A stretch of DNA of 64,000 nucleotides from an uncultured Saprospiraceae bacterium (GCA_937926205.1 CALEYL010000069.1:65510-129509), one strand, 5' to 3'; shown: positions 35,775 to 45,583, counted from the stretch's first letter. Numbers and translations are program-made. Notes: generated by a model not told the origin, from the letters alone.

Positions 35775-35839
35775 GCAAGTGGCAAATTGGCAAAAGGCAA
35801 TTTTAGAAATTTTGCCAATTTGCCAATTTGCGAACTTGC
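35775..35839. repeat. Inverted word-repeat acting as convergent terminator (GGCAAATT type)
   Basis: The left arm GCAAGTGGCAAATTGG... (35775-35803) and right arm ...CCAATTTGCGAACTTGC (35807-35839) are near-complementary with a 3-base loop. It fills the 80-bp gap between convergent stops at 35764 and 35845. The word is related to that at 24.3 kb. Confidence 0.8.
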
Positions 35840-35844
35840 CTTTT

Positions 35845-36351
35845 CTACTTCTTCATCTTCCCTTCTTTCCCTTTACCACCTCCGGGCATCATCAATACGC
35901 CGGAGGCCATAAATTTCAATTCTTCCACAGGTTCTGTGATGGCATCGATTTCTGCCTGACTTTTGCCGGCATCTTCCGCAAAGTGGCGCAATTCTTCTAC
36001 AGTAGTCACCGACTTATAAGCCGTACCCTGGATCACAACCCTGCTGCCCTCGCAATCTTTAGGCATAAAAAAGCCATAATCTTTGAATTGTACGAAAAGG
36101 GGTTCCTCTTTTTTTGAACCCGGAGAAACGACGTTCATCCAGCAGCCTTTGTTTTTGCAAACCGCTTCCACTGTACCCGCAACTTTGACCTCCACAGATT
36201 CCTGGCCAGCCATTTTTTTAGCGAGCTTCTTGTATGGGATGGCGCCGTCCGGTGTAATTTTTTCACCAAATGATTGCACGGCTGATTGAGCGAAACTGCC
36301 GCTTGCAAGACCTGCAAGAAGCAGCACTAAAATAAATTTTACTGATTTCAT
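35845..36351 (-). CDS. DUF4920-domain secreted protein
   Basis: A 168-residue protein with a Sec signal peptide (ends SFAQ). The domain has the DUF4920 hallmarks SFGEKITPDGA, VEAVCKNKGCWMNV (cysteines about 65 and 70) and EEPLFVQFKDYGFFMPKD, and ends in a Gly/Lys/Met-rich tail. The family is common in Bacteroidota and its function is not established; the Cys pair plus Met-rich end would suit metal handling (inference). It has its own -7 element at 36386-36393 and is divergent from the SDR gene. Confidence 0.85.
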   Translation of the reverse strand: MKSVKFILVLLLAGLASGSFAQSAVQSFGEKITPDGAIPYKKLAKKMAGQESVEVKVAGTVEAVCKNKGCWMNVVSPGSKKEEPLFVQFKDYGFFMPKDCEGSRVVIQGTAYKSVTTVEELRHFAEDAGKSQAEIDAITEPVEELKFMASGVLMMPGGGKGKEGKMKK

Positions 36352-36385
36352 GGTACTTGATTTAGTAATTATGATTAAGCGCCTG

Positions 36386-36393
36386 CAAAGTTA
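36386..36393 (-). promoter_or_regulatory. -7 promoter element (TAACTTTG) for the DUF4920 gene
   Basis: Exact TAnnTTTG on the minus strand, 34 bases before the start at 36351. Confidence 0.55.
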
Positions 36394-36457
36394 GGGCTTG
36401 TTTCGCTTTATTCGGGAGATAATTATCATCTTTGAATTTGATTTTATCCCGGATATC

Positions 36458-37159
36458 ATGAATGTAGTTGTTACAGGAGCCAGCAGGGGTCTGGGCCGTT
36501 CCATAGCGGAAACATTTGCTGCCAGGGGTGGAGAGATTGCCGTAGCTGCCCGCACCCAAACGGAACTGGATGATCTCGAGGATGATTTTGCAAAACGATT
36601 TCCCGACGCCAGATTGCTGGCATTTCGTACGGATTTGTCTCAAAAGCAGGGCGTTTTTGCATTCGCAGAAGCGATTAAGCATCGTTGGAATTCTGTAGAC
36701 GTGCTGGTAAACAATGTCGGTATTTTTCGGCCCGGAAAATTGCTGGATGATCCTGAAGGGTTTTTAGAAAACATCATGGACATTAATTTCTGGCCTGCTT
36801 ACCACCTCACCCGGGCTTTGGCGCCTGTTATGGTAAAGGCAGGAAAGGGGCATATTTTCAACATTGGTTCAGTTGCCAGCAGGGATGCTTATCCTGATTC
36901 CGGTGCTTACAGCATCAGTAAATTTGCTTTGCTGGGATTTTCAAAATCCCTGCGGATGGAACTTCGGGAAAGTGGTATAAAAGTGACGGACGTTTTGCCG
37001 GGATCTACGTGGACTTCTTCCTGGAAAGATACAAAAATAGACCCCCGACGTCTGCTGGATGCGGATGAAGTAGCCAGGGCAATATACCATGCCTGGGAAA
37101 TGGGGCCTTCGGGATTTGTGGAAGAGCTGGTGCTGCGCCCGCAATTGGGGGATTTATGA
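36458..37159 (+). CDS. Short-chain dehydrogenase/reductase (SDR)
   Basis: A 233-residue classical SDR from the ATG at 36458. The dinucleotide-binding motif TGASRGLGRS is near the N-terminus, the structural NNVG follows, and the catalytic triad is Ser in NIGSVASRD, Tyr and Lys in GAYSISKFA. The Arg residues after the glycine motif suggest NADPH use. Substrate unknown. The final six bases overlap the SulP gene on the other strand. Confidence 0.87.
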   Translation: MNVVVTGASRGLGRSIAETFAARGGEIAVAARTQTELDDLEDDFAKRFPDARLLAFRTDLSQKQGVFAFAEAIKHRWNSVDVLVNNVGIFRPGKLLDDPEGFLENIMDINFWPAYHLTRALAPVMVKAGKGHIFNIGSVASRDAYPDSGAYSISKFALLGFSKSLRMELRESGIKVTDVLPGSTWTSSWKDTKIDPRRLLDADEVARAIYHAWEMGPSGFVEELVLRPQLGDL

Positions 37160-38830
37160 CTCCTGTTCAAGTAATTCACCCACGCGATTCAGCGCCGCCT
37201 GGATATCCTTACAAACATTTTCCCTGCCAAGCCAGTCAACGAGCCCCGCCTTCTCAAGAGACCCCATCACATCCGGTTGTATGCCTGATAAAACGGTTTT
37301 TGTTCCCTGTGCCTTAAATTCCTTCAATACTTCTTTCAGATTGTGGATGCCCGTTCCGTCGATAATCGGCACAAAGCGCATTCTGATAATCAGGTATTTA
37401 GGGCTCCGGTTGGTTCTGGTCAGGGTTTCTTTGAAGTTGTGCGCTGCCGCGAAAAACAGCGGTCCGTTTACTTCATACACTTCCACACCTTTGGGAATTA
37501 ACAACTTTTCAGTTGCTTCAGGATCGTTTTGATCTTCTGTTTTCTCCCCAAAGTCGTCTGTCATTAATGACACATTGCTTATTTTGGCCATTCGGCGCAT
37601 GAAAAGAAAGGCGGCCAGGACCATACCTACTTCAATGGCCACCGTCAAATCAACCATTATGGTTAACAAAAAAGTAAGCGTGATGACGACAATGTCACTC
37701 CAATCTCCTTTTAAAACACTCACAAACGAGCGCCATTCACTCATGTTATAGGCCACAACAACGAGAATACCGGCCAGGCAGGATAATGGAATGAGTTTGG
37801 CCCAGGTACCTACAAACAACATGATCAGGAGCAATACCAACGCGTGAATGATACCTGCTACCGGTGTGCGCCCTCCGTTTTTTACATTGGTGGCTGTGCG
37901 GGCGATGGCTCCGGTTGCAGGGATTCCGCCAAAAACACTGGAAAAGATATTGGCAGCCCCCTGAGCGATCAGTTCCATATTGGAACGGTGGCGACCGCCG
38001 ATCATACCGTCAGCTACAACCGCGGAAAGCAGGGATTCTATGGCTCCCAGTAAAGCGATGGTAAAAGCAGGTTTAATAAGTGCTTTTATGGTTTCGAAAT
38101 CTATGTCCGGAAGGTGCGGCACAGGCAGGGAAGACGGGATGCTTCCAAAGCGGGTTTCAATGGTTTCGACCGGGATATGAAACAACTGTACAGCAAGCGT
38201 AGTTAAAAGAATGGCGGCAAGAGCGCCGGGGATTTTGGTGGTAATTTTGTAAAAATAGAAAGTCGTGATGACCGTGAAGATGCCAATGCCAGCAGCAAAA
38301 AAATCAATGCTATTTATGTGTGTGAAATAAGCTGTCCATTTTTCGATAAATTCAGCAGGCACGAGACTGATTTCGAGGCCCAGAAAATCTTTGATTTGAG
38401 ATGAAAAAATGAGTACTGCAATCCCGGAAGTAAATCCGACAATGAGCGGGTGTGGGATAAACTGTATCACAGAGCCTAAACGGGCAAGTCCCATCAGTAC
38501 CAGTATAAATCCGGCAATAAGCGTCGCAATGGTAAGCCCCCCGATTCCGTATTGCTGTACGATGCCGTACACAATTACAATAAACGCTCCGGTTGGACCT
38601 CCAATCTGTACACGGCTGCCGCCAAAAGCAGAAATGATGAATCCTGCAATAATGGCGGTTACCAGGCCTTTCTCCGGCGTAACGCCCGATGCGATGCCAA
38701 AAGCAATTGCCAACGGCAGTGCAACGATGCCGACGATGATGCCGGCAATGACATCTTTACTAAACTGTTTTCTGGAATACCCTTCTTTCAGAATAGAAAA
38801 AAGCTTTGGCTTGAAGACATCCTTCTCCAT
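37154..38830 (-). CDS. SulP-family anion transporter with STAS domain
   Basis: A 558-residue SLC26/SulP protein. The membrane domain (about 20-430) contains the family signature near GIVALPLAIAFGIASGVTPEKG, followed by GPTGAFIVIVYGIV, then many helices. A cytoplasmic STAS domain (about 445-550) has VYEVNGPLFFAAAHNF and DGTGIHNLKEVL. Family members carry sulfate, bicarbonate, chloride or dicarboxylates; the ion cannot be read from sequence, and no carbonic anhydrase gene is adjacent. Confidence 0.9.
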   Translation of the reverse strand: MEKDVFKPKLFSILKEGYSRKQFSKDVIAGIIVGIVALPLAIAFGIASGVTPEKGLVTAIIAGFIISAFGGSRVQIGGPTGAFIVIVYGIVQQYGIGGLTIATLIAGFILVLMGLARLGSVIQFIPHPLIVGFTSGIAVLIFSSQIKDFLGLEISLVPAEFIEKWTAYFTHINSIDFFAAGIGIFTVITTFYFYKITTKIPGALAAILLTTLAVQLFHIPVETIETRFGSIPSSLPVPHLPDIDFETIKALIKPAFTIALLGAIESLLSAVVADGMIGGRHRSNMELIAQGAANIFSSVFGGIPATGAIARTATNVKNGGRTPVAGIIHALVLLLIMLFVGTWAKLIPLSCLAGILVVVAYNMSEWRSFVSVLKGDWSDIVVITLTFLLTIMVDLTVAIEVGMVLAAFLFMRRMAKISNVSLMTDDFGEKTEDQNDPEATEKLLIPKGVEVYEVNGPLFFAAAHNFKETLTRTNRSPKYLIIRMRFVPIIDGTGIHNLKEVLKEFKAQGTKTVLSGIQPDVMGSLEKAGLVDWLGRENVCKDIQAALNRVGELLEQES

Positions 38831-38909
38831 GAAATCAATGGTAATTGTTTAGGTTTGTTTAATCATTTGCCTTTATGCAAAGCTATATCAGGCTTTCTGA
38901 TCTAAAACG

Positions 38910-40157
38910 ATGAAACGAATCTATTTTCAGATATTTTTTGCGGTTACAGCATTGTTATTGCTGACAGCTGGCGGCGGGCTGTTCTGGCTTCACCGTGCCA
39001 TGTACCACATCAACAAGGCTGACGATCAAAAAATACCATTTCAAACGGCTGTTGCTGATGCCTATTTTCAACGTGAAATAGACCTTGGCAGGCGTTTCAT
39101 CAAAAAATTCATGCTTGAAAACCAGTCGCCTTCGTTTTCCCTGGCGCTCGCCTGGAACGGGAAGTTGATCTGGTCAGAAGCTTTTGGCTATATCGATCCA
39201 GAGCAAAAAATTGCCGCTACCCCTGATGTGCGTTACCGGATCAATTCTGTGAGTAAACCCATTACCGGCGCCGCTTTAGCAAAGCTTTACGAAGCCGGAT
39301 TGCTCTCCCTCGACAGCAGTATCTGGCATTATTTGCCGGAATTTCCCCGGAAGTCTGATCTCTTTACGATCCGTCAACTGGCAACCCATACCGCGGGTAT
39401 TCGCCATTACCGTTCAGACCAGGAGGTATTGAACACGCGGCATTTTAACAGCGTAGAGCAATCACTGAGTGTGTTTGCAGGGGATTCTTTGTTGTTTCGT
39501 CCCGGAACCCAGGTGAAATATTCCAGTTTTGGCTACAACCTGCTTGGGCGTGTGGTAGAAAAAATATCCGGCCGGGACTATCTGGCATTCATCCGGGATG
39601 AAATTCTGATACCTGCAGGCGCCGAAGGGATCGGAACGGAAAACAACGACACCAGTCGCGTTAAGTATTACGAAAGGGCCGGGGGGCTTCCTTTGCGGGT
39701 TGTTCCACCCATCGATCAAAGCATTAAATACCCTTCCGGAGGGCTTGTGGGAACCCCAGAGGATATGGCTGCTTTTGGGGTAGCCTACTGGCATGGAAAA
39801 ATCGTGGCCCCTGAAACCGTATCCTTGTTTACCACCATGCAAAAACTTGGCAATACCGCAGAAATTGGGTTTGGATTGGGCTGGGAATTGTCTGGGACGC
39901 CTGCTGTATGGAAACGAAGGCTGATAAATGCAGGCGCTGCCCTGGGGTTTTACCTGCCCCAGGCTACCGGTTTTTATGAATCTGTCTTTCATCGGGGCGG
40001 CGCCAGTGGGAGCATATCCGGATTGGTTATTTACAAGAAATACGACCTCGTATTTGCATTTACTTCCAATGTAAATGGCGAATCCTCCGGTCCTGCCTGG
40101 AAATTGCCGACGCTGATGATGGAGCAATTTATGAAGCGGGTAAAAAATGCCCATTAA
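38910..40157 (+). CDS. LACTB-like serine hydrolase (class C beta-lactamase fold)
   Basis: A 415-residue protein with an N-terminal membrane/signal segment (about 5-27). Active-site motif S-x-x-K is NSVSKP (Ser113, Lys116). The second motif is YSSFGYNLLG, with serine instead of the usual asparagine of YxN, as in LACTB-type proteins (YSTFGY). The third is HRGGASGS. Enzymes of this group are periplasmic peptidases or esterases rather than true beta-lactamases. It converges with the second Asp-box gene with a 7-base gap. Confidence 0.87.
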   Translation: MKRIYFQIFFAVTALLLLTAGGGLFWLHRAMYHINKADDQKIPFQTAVADAYFQREIDLGRRFIKKFMLENQSPSFSLALAWNGKLIWSEAFGYIDPEQKIAATPDVRYRINSVSKPITGAALAKLYEAGLLSLDSSIWHYLPEFPRKSDLFTIRQLATHTAGIRHYRSDQEVLNTRHFNSVEQSLSVFAGDSLLFRPGTQVKYSSFGYNLLGRVVEKISGRDYLAFIRDEILIPAGAEGIGTENNDTSRVKYYERAGGLPLRVVPPIDQSIKYPSGGLVGTPEDMAAFGVAYWHGKIVAPETVSLFTTMQKLGNTAEIGFGLGWELSGTPAVWKRRLINAGAALGFYLPQATGFYESVFHRGGASGSISGLVIYKKYDLVFAFTSNVNGESSGPAWKLPTLMMEQFMKRVKNAH

Positions 40158-40164
40158 GGGCTGT

Positions 40165-43100
40165 TCAATTGCGTTTGGGCAAAATAAGCGGCGGCACATC
40201 CTGCTGCTGGTACATCAGGTTAAAAGCGGTGACGTCGGTATTGATGATGGCGTACATGTCGGTTTTGTAGCGATCCCACTCCTGCAATAAATCAGCCAGT
40301 CTGCTTTGGGCGCCACCGGTGATATAAGGGTCAACGCCATCTACCCGGTTGCGCAGGTTAATCAATTCCGCACAAAGCCTTTTTGGAAAAACGATGGTTT
40401 CCCTGGGGTCAGAAGCACTCTCGAGCAGGTTTTGTTCCCAGGAAGCAATTTTGGCTGCGATGATTTTGCCTTGTTCAATCAGAATTGCAGGGCCGTCATT
40501 ATTCAGTGCGAGTGTTTGATGATAGTGCTCAGCCTGCTGTTTGATGGCGCGCATTTGTAAAATACTGGCATGTATTTCTATGACAACGTCTTCAATAGAG
40601 CGGATAAACGCCTGGTGGGCCGTATGTTCAGCTGTGGAGGCTTGAATGCGCGGATCGGGCAGGATTTTAAGCTGTTGCTCTCCCGGGCCTTTTGAAGTGG
40701 AAAAATGCAGGGTATAAATGCCTGGTCCTACCAGGCTGCCAAATTCATTTCCTTCAAGTTCAGCATCAGGGACTTCAGGCAGTGTGGTGCGCCTCATATC
40801 CCAGAAAATGCGGTTGATGCCCGCTCGATTAGGCAGGAATAGGGAAGACTTTCGGGCATTTTGATCAATTGATTCAACTATTTTGTTAGCGCTTTGGAAG
40901 CTGCGTAACAAATTTCCTTCCTCGTCAAAAATGTGCAGGGAAATGGTATCGCCCGCCATGGTCAGCGGCAGGAAATAATCGATGATGACGCCCGGCAACG
41001 GATTTTGGCCCTGATTAACGGCTATATTTTCATGGCCGGTACGGTGCAGCACAGTAGGTTTTGGACGGAACAACAACGGACGGCGGAAAGAAAGGTTAAC
41101 GCTTTGTTGCACACTGCCCAGGTCATCCAGTATCCAGAACCCGCGGCCTGAGGTTGCTGCAATCAGGTCATTGTCGTGGATGAGCAAGTCGTTTACGGGG
41201 CATGTTGGTAAGTTAAGCTGAAAACGCTGCCAGTTTTCGCCGTAGTCGAATGAAACATAAACCCCGGTTTCTGTTCCGGCGTACAGGAGGCCCGGCCTGA
41301 CCGGGTCTTCGCGAACTACTCTGACAAAGTCGTCTGATTCAATACCATGCACTGTTTTTTTCCAGCTTTTCCCGTAATTTTTTGTATAGTAAATGATGGG
41401 CGTAAAATCGTTGAATTTGTATCGGGTTGCTGCAATATAGGCCGTTCCGGGCTCATGAGGCGAAACTTCGATGCTGTTGACCAGTGCTTCATCCAGCCCC
41501 GGAGGTGTTACATTCTGCCAGGTTTTTCCTTCATCCAGCGTTAAGTGGACCAATCCGTCATCGCTTCCAACCCAGATAAACCCACGTTGGTGCGGCGAAC
41601 AGGCAATATAGCTGATGGTGTTGTAGTTCTCCCCACCTGCGCCTTCGTTGGTAAACGGGCCACCTCCTGCGCCTTGCCTGGCGGGATCATTTCTGGTGAG
41701 ATCCGGGCTGATTGAGACCCAGTTCATGCCGCCGTCTTCAGTCCGCAACAGAACATTCCCTCCGTGATAGATGACCTTGTTGTCAAATGGAGAGGATACC
41801 ACCGGTGCATTCCAGTTAAAGCGATACTTTTGCCTGAAGGCCGGCATATCGAGTGCAATGGCCGGATAAGCCATGACATCCCGGGTTTGCTTTTTTTGCC
41901 GGTCGTATATGAATATATTTCCCTGGTAGTTGCTGGTATAAATGATGGCGGGATTAGCGGGGTCAAGAGCGACAAAAGCACTTTCGGCATCTGTTATTGC
42001 CTGCCAGTCCTGGCTACTGATGCCTTCTCCAAAAGTTCGGCTGGCAATGGAAAGAGCGCCATAATCCTGCTGACCAGCATACAACGCATATGGGAAACCC
42101 CGGTCAGCAATGACGCGATACAATTGGGCTGTTGGCTGGTTTTGGGTAGAACTCCAGCCTGTTCCGCCTCCGCCCTCGTTAAACGTAATAGCGGCGCCTC
42201 CATCCGTTGCCAAAATCATGTTTTTGGGATTTTCGGGGTTGATCCACAAATCATGGTGGTCGGAATGGGGCGTAGGGATGACCTGGAAGCTCGTTCCGCC
42301 GTCAGTAGATTTTAGCAATGGAACATTAAGAATGTAAACTGTTTCAGTGTCGAAGGGGTCGGCAATAATTTTACTATAGTACCAGGCGCGGGCAATAGTT
42401 GCCGGATCGCCATTCATTTTATTCCAGCTAATGCCGCCATTATCAGATCGGAAGACACCGCCATGAGTGGCTTCAACAATGGCAAAAACGACTTCAGGGT
42501 TGGCACGCGAAACACAGATGCCTACTTTTCCCGCATTTTCCGGAAGAGCGCCTTTTAGTTTTACCCAGCTTTCACCACCGTCTACGGACTTATACAAGCC
42601 AGATCCCGGGCCTCCGCTCTGAATGGTCCAGGGCAGGCGGCGGTGGTCCCACATGCCGGCGTACAAGATCCTTGGATTGTGCCAGTCCAGACTGAGGTCG
42701 CATGCGCCTGAATTTTCATCAACATAAAGTACTTTTCGCCAGGATTTACCACCATCTGTTGTTTTGTAGACGCCTCTTTCAGTGCTTTCGCCAAACAGAG
42801 CTCCCTGAACGGCCACCCAAACCAGGTCCGGATTTTGAGGATGTATGCGAATTGCAGCAATGTGTCTGGAATGAGCCAATCCAACATGTTTCCAGGTTTT
42901 TCCACCGTCATGAGACTTGTAAATACCGTCTCCATGGGAAGTGGTAGCACTTCGGGCAGTCGATTCTCCCATACCGGCGTAAACAACATTGGGATCTGAT
43001 TCGGCAACGGCTATTGCACCAACGGCGCCAGTTTTGACAAAACCGTCAGAGCAATTTTTCCACGTGAGCCCGGCGTCATCGGTTTTCCAAATGCCACCTC

Positions 43101-43323
43101 CGGCGCTTCCCATGTAATAAGTCATGGGCTTTCCCGATATACCGGCCACCGATGTACACCTTCCTCCGCGGAAGGGGCCAATGTTTCGCCATTTTAAATT
43201 TTGGTAATAGGCTACATTAACAGAAGGGTAGGGTGCAGGCGACGAAAGCTGCTGCGCCAATACGGGTCTGATAGCCAGGGCATACATTAGAAACAGTGCG
43301 CTCCCGATGGTTAAACGTTTCAT
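40165..43323 (-). CDS. Secreted Asp-box (BNR/VPS10-like) beta-propeller protein, 1052 aa
   Basis: From the ATG at 43323 the protein has a signal peptide (KRLTIGSALFLMYALAIRPVLAQ). At least ten Asp-box motifs follow, for example TDDAGLTWKNC, SHDGGKTWKHV, TTDGGKSWRKV, SVDGGESWVKL, STDGGTSFQVI and TLDEGKTWQNV, forming one or two large beta-propellers. The last 230 residues are beta-rich, then helical (FIRSIEDVVIEIHASILQM). It is a paralogue, in general design, of the protein at 3809-6697, but longer. A frame extension to 43467 is rejected because it crosses the promoter at 43453-43481. The role is unknown; ligand binding outside the cell is likely. Confidence 0.85.
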   Translation of the reverse strand: MKRLTIGSALFLMYALAIRPVLAQQLSSPAPYPSVNVAYYQNLKWRNIGPFRGGRCTSVAGISGKPMTYYMGSAGGGIWKTDDAGLTWKNCSDGFVKTGAVGAIAVAESDPNVVYAGMGESTARSATTSHGDGIYKSHDGGKTWKHVGLAHSRHIAAIRIHPQNPDLVWVAVQGALFGESTERGVYKTTDGGKSWRKVLYVDENSGACDLSLDWHNPRILYAGMWDHRRLPWTIQSGGPGSGLYKSVDGGESWVKLKGALPENAGKVGICVSRANPEVVFAIVEATHGGVFRSDNGGISWNKMNGDPATIARAWYYSKIIADPFDTETVYILNVPLLKSTDGGTSFQVIPTPHSDHHDLWINPENPKNMILATDGGAAITFNEGGGGTGWSSTQNQPTAQLYRVIADRGFPYALYAGQQDYGALSIASRTFGEGISSQDWQAITDAESAFVALDPANPAIIYTSNYQGNIFIYDRQKKQTRDVMAYPAIALDMPAFRQKYRFNWNAPVVSSPFDNKVIYHGGNVLLRTEDGGMNWVSISPDLTRNDPARQGAGGGPFTNEGAGGENYNTISYIACSPHQRGFIWVGSDDGLVHLTLDEGKTWQNVTPPGLDEALVNSIEVSPHEPGTAYIAATRYKFNDFTPIIYYTKNYGKSWKKTVHGIESDDFVRVVREDPVRPGLLYAGTETGVYVSFDYGENWQRFQLNLPTCPVNDLLIHDNDLIAATSGRGFWILDDLGSVQQSVNLSFRRPLLFRPKPTVLHRTGHENIAVNQGQNPLPGVIIDYFLPLTMAGDTISLHIFDEEGNLLRSFQSANKIVESIDQNARKSSLFLPNRAGINRIFWDMRRTTLPEVPDAELEGNEFGSLVGPGIYTLHFSTSKGPGEQQLKILPDPRIQASTAEHTAHQAFIRSIEDVVIEIHASILQMRAIKQQAEHYHQTLALNNDGPAILIEQGKIIAAKIASWEQNLLESASDPRETIVFPKRLCAELINLRNRVDGVDPYITGGAQSRLADLLQEWDRYKTDMYAIINTDVTAFNLMYQQQDVPPLILPKRN

Positions 43324-43686
43324 GACAATTCGTTTAGCATGGTCAAAACCTTGCCCTGAAGAGGGCAATGGCCTTTGGTGCTGCTTTGTGTGTAGTTTCC
43401 TCCCCAAAGACAGGTAACTGAACCCAAAAGGGTCGTCATTGAATTTGGGCGGCAAAGATAACACCATAAACAGAATTCCAAGGTGTTTACGGGCGTCGCT
43501 GTACCTTAAATGTAGAAGTGCTATTTCCCATGCTACTGGCCTGTAGTTGCGATTGAAGATGTGTGAGCCGGCAATTTAGCCTGCGGAGATTGCCGGAACA
43601 GGCGCTTTTTTCGATTTTGGGAAATCTGATTTATTCGCTATACGTGCCTTGTTTCAAAAGGTTTCACTTTTTTAAAAAAAAATCTG
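43324..43686. other. 363-bp region: long leader and promoter of the Asp-box gene, plus spacer
   Basis: Contains the minus-strand promoter at 43453-43481, a leader of about 120 nt before the 43323 start, a TTGCCCT-GAAG-AGGGCAA hairpin in that leader (43351-43368), and about 200 bases to the HAD gene stop with no gene or repeat recognised. Confidence 0.5.
43453..43481 (-). promoter_or_regulatory. Promoter TTG-N18-TATCTTTG of the second Asp-box gene
   Basis: On the minus strand: TTG (43479-43481) and TATCTTTG (43453-43460) separated by 18 bases, close to the Bacteroidota consensus. Predicted transcription start about 43446. Confidence 0.7.
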
Positions 43687-44301
43687 TCAAAGGATGTCAA
43701 AACTTTTCAGCGTGGCAGAAAGCTGGTCCGGAGATTCAAATCGGACAGCATTCAGGCCGGCTTCCAGGGCTCCTTTTACATTTTTCGGGTTGTCGTCAAT
43801 GAAGAGGGTTTTGCCGGCATCAATGTTGTAACGCGACAGGATCAGCGCATAAATGCGCGGATCAGGTTTGAGCATTTTTTCTTCCCCTGAGACGAGAATG
43901 CCTTCAAACAGGTGCAGAAAATCGAACAATTCAAGTGCCGTAGGAAAAGTTTCGTGCGACCAGTTTGTCAAAGCATACAGCCGGTGTTTATTCTGCTTGT
44001 GCAATACCTTTAGAATTTGAACGGTATCCTGAATCGCACCGCCTAACATGTCTTTCCATCGGTCGTAGTAGGTGCGGATTTGTGGTTCATAGTGCGGAAA
44101 TTGCCCGACGAGCAGTTCAGTAGCTTCCTGCAAGGTGCGACCTGCGTCTTGTTGTTCATTCCATTCCGGGCTGCATACTTCTGTGAGGAAGTATTGCATT
44201 TCAGCCGGATCTTCAAAAACCTGGCGAAATACATACTCCGGATTCCAGTCGATGAGTACACCGCCCAAATCAAAAATTACGGTTTCAATCTTTGATGACA
44301 T
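43687..44301 (-). CDS. HAD-superfamily hydrolase (subfamily IA, YihX-like)
   Basis: About 204 residues from the ATG at 44301. The nucleophile motif is VIFDLGGVLIDWNP, with a glycine two residues after the catalytic aspartate as in the YihX/epoxide-hydrolase-N branch. Motif II is ALTNWS, motif III the lysine of MLKPDPRIY, and motif IV FIDDNPKNV. Likely a small sugar-phosphate phosphatase. The start lies inside the end of the upstream acetyltransferase gene (17-base overlap), indicating coupled translation. Confidence 0.85.
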   Translation of the reverse strand: MSSKIETVIFDLGGVLIDWNPEYVFRQVFEDPAEMQYFLTEVCSPEWNEQQDAGRTLQEATELLVGQFPHYEPQIRTYYDRWKDMLGGAIQDTVQILKVLHKQNKHRLYALTNWSHETFPTALELFDFLHLFEGILVSGEEKMLKPDPRIYALILSRYNIDAGKTLFIDDNPKNVKGALEAGLNAVRFESPDQLSATLKSFDIL

Positions 44302-44842
44302 CCAGATCATTTTTGCTGTAAGTGAATAACTGAAGGGTAATCCATTTGTCTCCCTTAAGTTCACAGTTTTTCAGGGTGCGTTCGTGGACAAAGCCTGCTT
44401 TTTTCAGCAGTTTTCCCGAAGCGCTGTTGCCTTTCTCAACAAAGGCTTCTATGCGTTCAACATCTGTTTGTTTGATGGCAAAGTCAATAGCGGCAGCCAG
44501 AGCTTCAGCTGCATAGCCATGGCCCCAGAATTCGGGCAACAACCAGTATCCGACTTCCACTTTTTTCAATTCCGGTTTGTAGTAGTTGAATCCGCAGGCT
44601 CCCATAAATTGTTTGCTTTCCCGCTCACAAACCGCCCACCACAAGCCGGTTTTGTGCAGCCATAGTTCTTCATACCATTCCATTTGGCCTTCCGTTTCTT
44701 CTATCGTCCGGAAATGTACCCCATAATATTTAGTGACGCGGGGATCAGATAGTCCCTTGTATACATTGTTAAGATCGCTGGGTTTGATTTGCCGAAGGTG
44801 CAAATGCGAGGTTTGAATGGTAGGATAAAGGCCAAAATACAC
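44285..44842 (-). CDS. GNAT family N-acetyltransferase (RimJ/RimL-like)
   Basis: A 185-residue acetyltransferase. The N-terminal LHLRQIKPSDLNNVYKGLSDP and the acetyl-CoA region VEVGYWLLPEFWGHGYAAEALAA with the following AFVEKGNSASGKLLKKAGF are typical of the ribosomal-protein-type GNAT branch. The substrate may be a protein N-terminus or a small amine. The start used is a GTG at 44842; no ATG lies upstream of the domain in frame. Its end overlaps the HAD gene start. Confidence 0.83.
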   Translation of the reverse strand: MYFGLYPTIQTSHLHLRQIKPSDLNNVYKGLSDPRVTKYYGVHFRTIEETEGQMEWYEELWLHKTGLWWAVCERESKQFMGACGFNYYKPELKKVEVGYWLLPEFWGHGYAAEALAAAIDFAIKQTDVERIEAFVEKGNSASGKLLKKAGFVHERTLKNCELKGDKWITLQLFTYSKNDLDVIKD

Positions 44843-44899
44843 AAGTACAAGCTTTTGTTGAAAAGAGAATGTGGTTGATGATTTGCGTCTGGAAATAGC

Positions 44900-45505
44900 T
44901 TAATGTTGTTCTGCCTGGAGTAAATTGTAAACTTTAAGCCCTTTGTGAAATAGTTGTGTTATTTCGTAAGTATCCAGAATCATACCTTTTTTATATAGGA
45001 GCATCATGTAGCCTACGCCTTCAAGGCACCAGTTTTTTTCTATGGTAAAAAAACGCAGAACGTTGTCGTTCATGGTTGAACGGACATAGGTTTCATCGGT
45101 GCCTTTGAGAAAATACTGGGAAGAAAATTCCGGGAATTCCTCGAAATTAATGTCACGCTGCAACCCCAGCCAAATCCCCAGTTTATGAAAAACAGTTTCA
45201 GGTTTCATCCAAAACTGGGGCAAAGCCAGAGTAGTAGAATGCATATAGAAAACGGTTTGCCTGATCGTGGTACTGCTTTTTCCGGTGCTGATGACATAGC
45301 TGTAATCGAAGATACGGAAGTCAGTCGTTTCCATATCATCTTTGCGCATGAGCATGTTAGTTATCTTGTGAGAGCCGCCGGATCGAAAAAGCTTAAAATC
45401 TTCTAATAGATTATACAGGCCCCATTTGTCGGCAGCCGTGAAATCCATTTTTAACCGCGTTGAGAGTCGGTTTATTTGATCAGTTCTTTCTTTGGAAGAC
45501 GCCAT
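44900..45505 (-). CDS. Conserved-looking protein, unknown function
   Basis: A 201-residue soluble protein without signal or membrane segment. It begins with a helical part (ERTDQINRLSTRLKMDF) and continues with alternating strands: FRIFDYSYVI, TIRQTVFYMHSTTLALPQF and LRFFTIEKNWCLEGVGYMML. The LPQFWMKPE-type segment after an FDY strand is one I have seen in unnamed bacterial proteins, but I cannot name a family. It has its own -7 element and is followed by the GNAT/HAD pair after 57 bases. Confidence 0.65.
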   Translation of the reverse strand: MASSKERTDQINRLSTRLKMDFTAADKWGLYNLLEDFKLFRSGGSHKITNMLMRKDDMETTDFRIFDYSYVISTGKSSTTIRQTVFYMHSTTLALPQFWMKPETVFHKLGIWLGLQRDINFEEFPEFSSQYFLKGTDETYVRSTMNDNVLRFFTIEKNWCLEGVGYMMLLYKKGMILDTYEITQLFHKGLKVYNLLQAEQH

Positions 45506-45534
45506 GGAAGGCTGTATTTGGTGCTTGATGCTGC

Positions 45535-45542
45535 CAAAAGTA
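45535..45542 (-). promoter_or_regulatory. -7 promoter element (TACTTTTG)
   Basis: Exact TAnnTTTG on the minus strand, 29 bases before the start at 45505. Confidence 0.5.
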
Positions 45543-45583
45543 TAAAACTTTACCGGCTTGTGGCGTCTAAATTTGCAAAAACG

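Noticed and set aside
38910..40157. Antibiotic-resistance beta-lactamase
   Set aside because: The second active-site motif is YSS, as in LACTB-like hydrolases, rather than the class C YxN; resistance is not supported.
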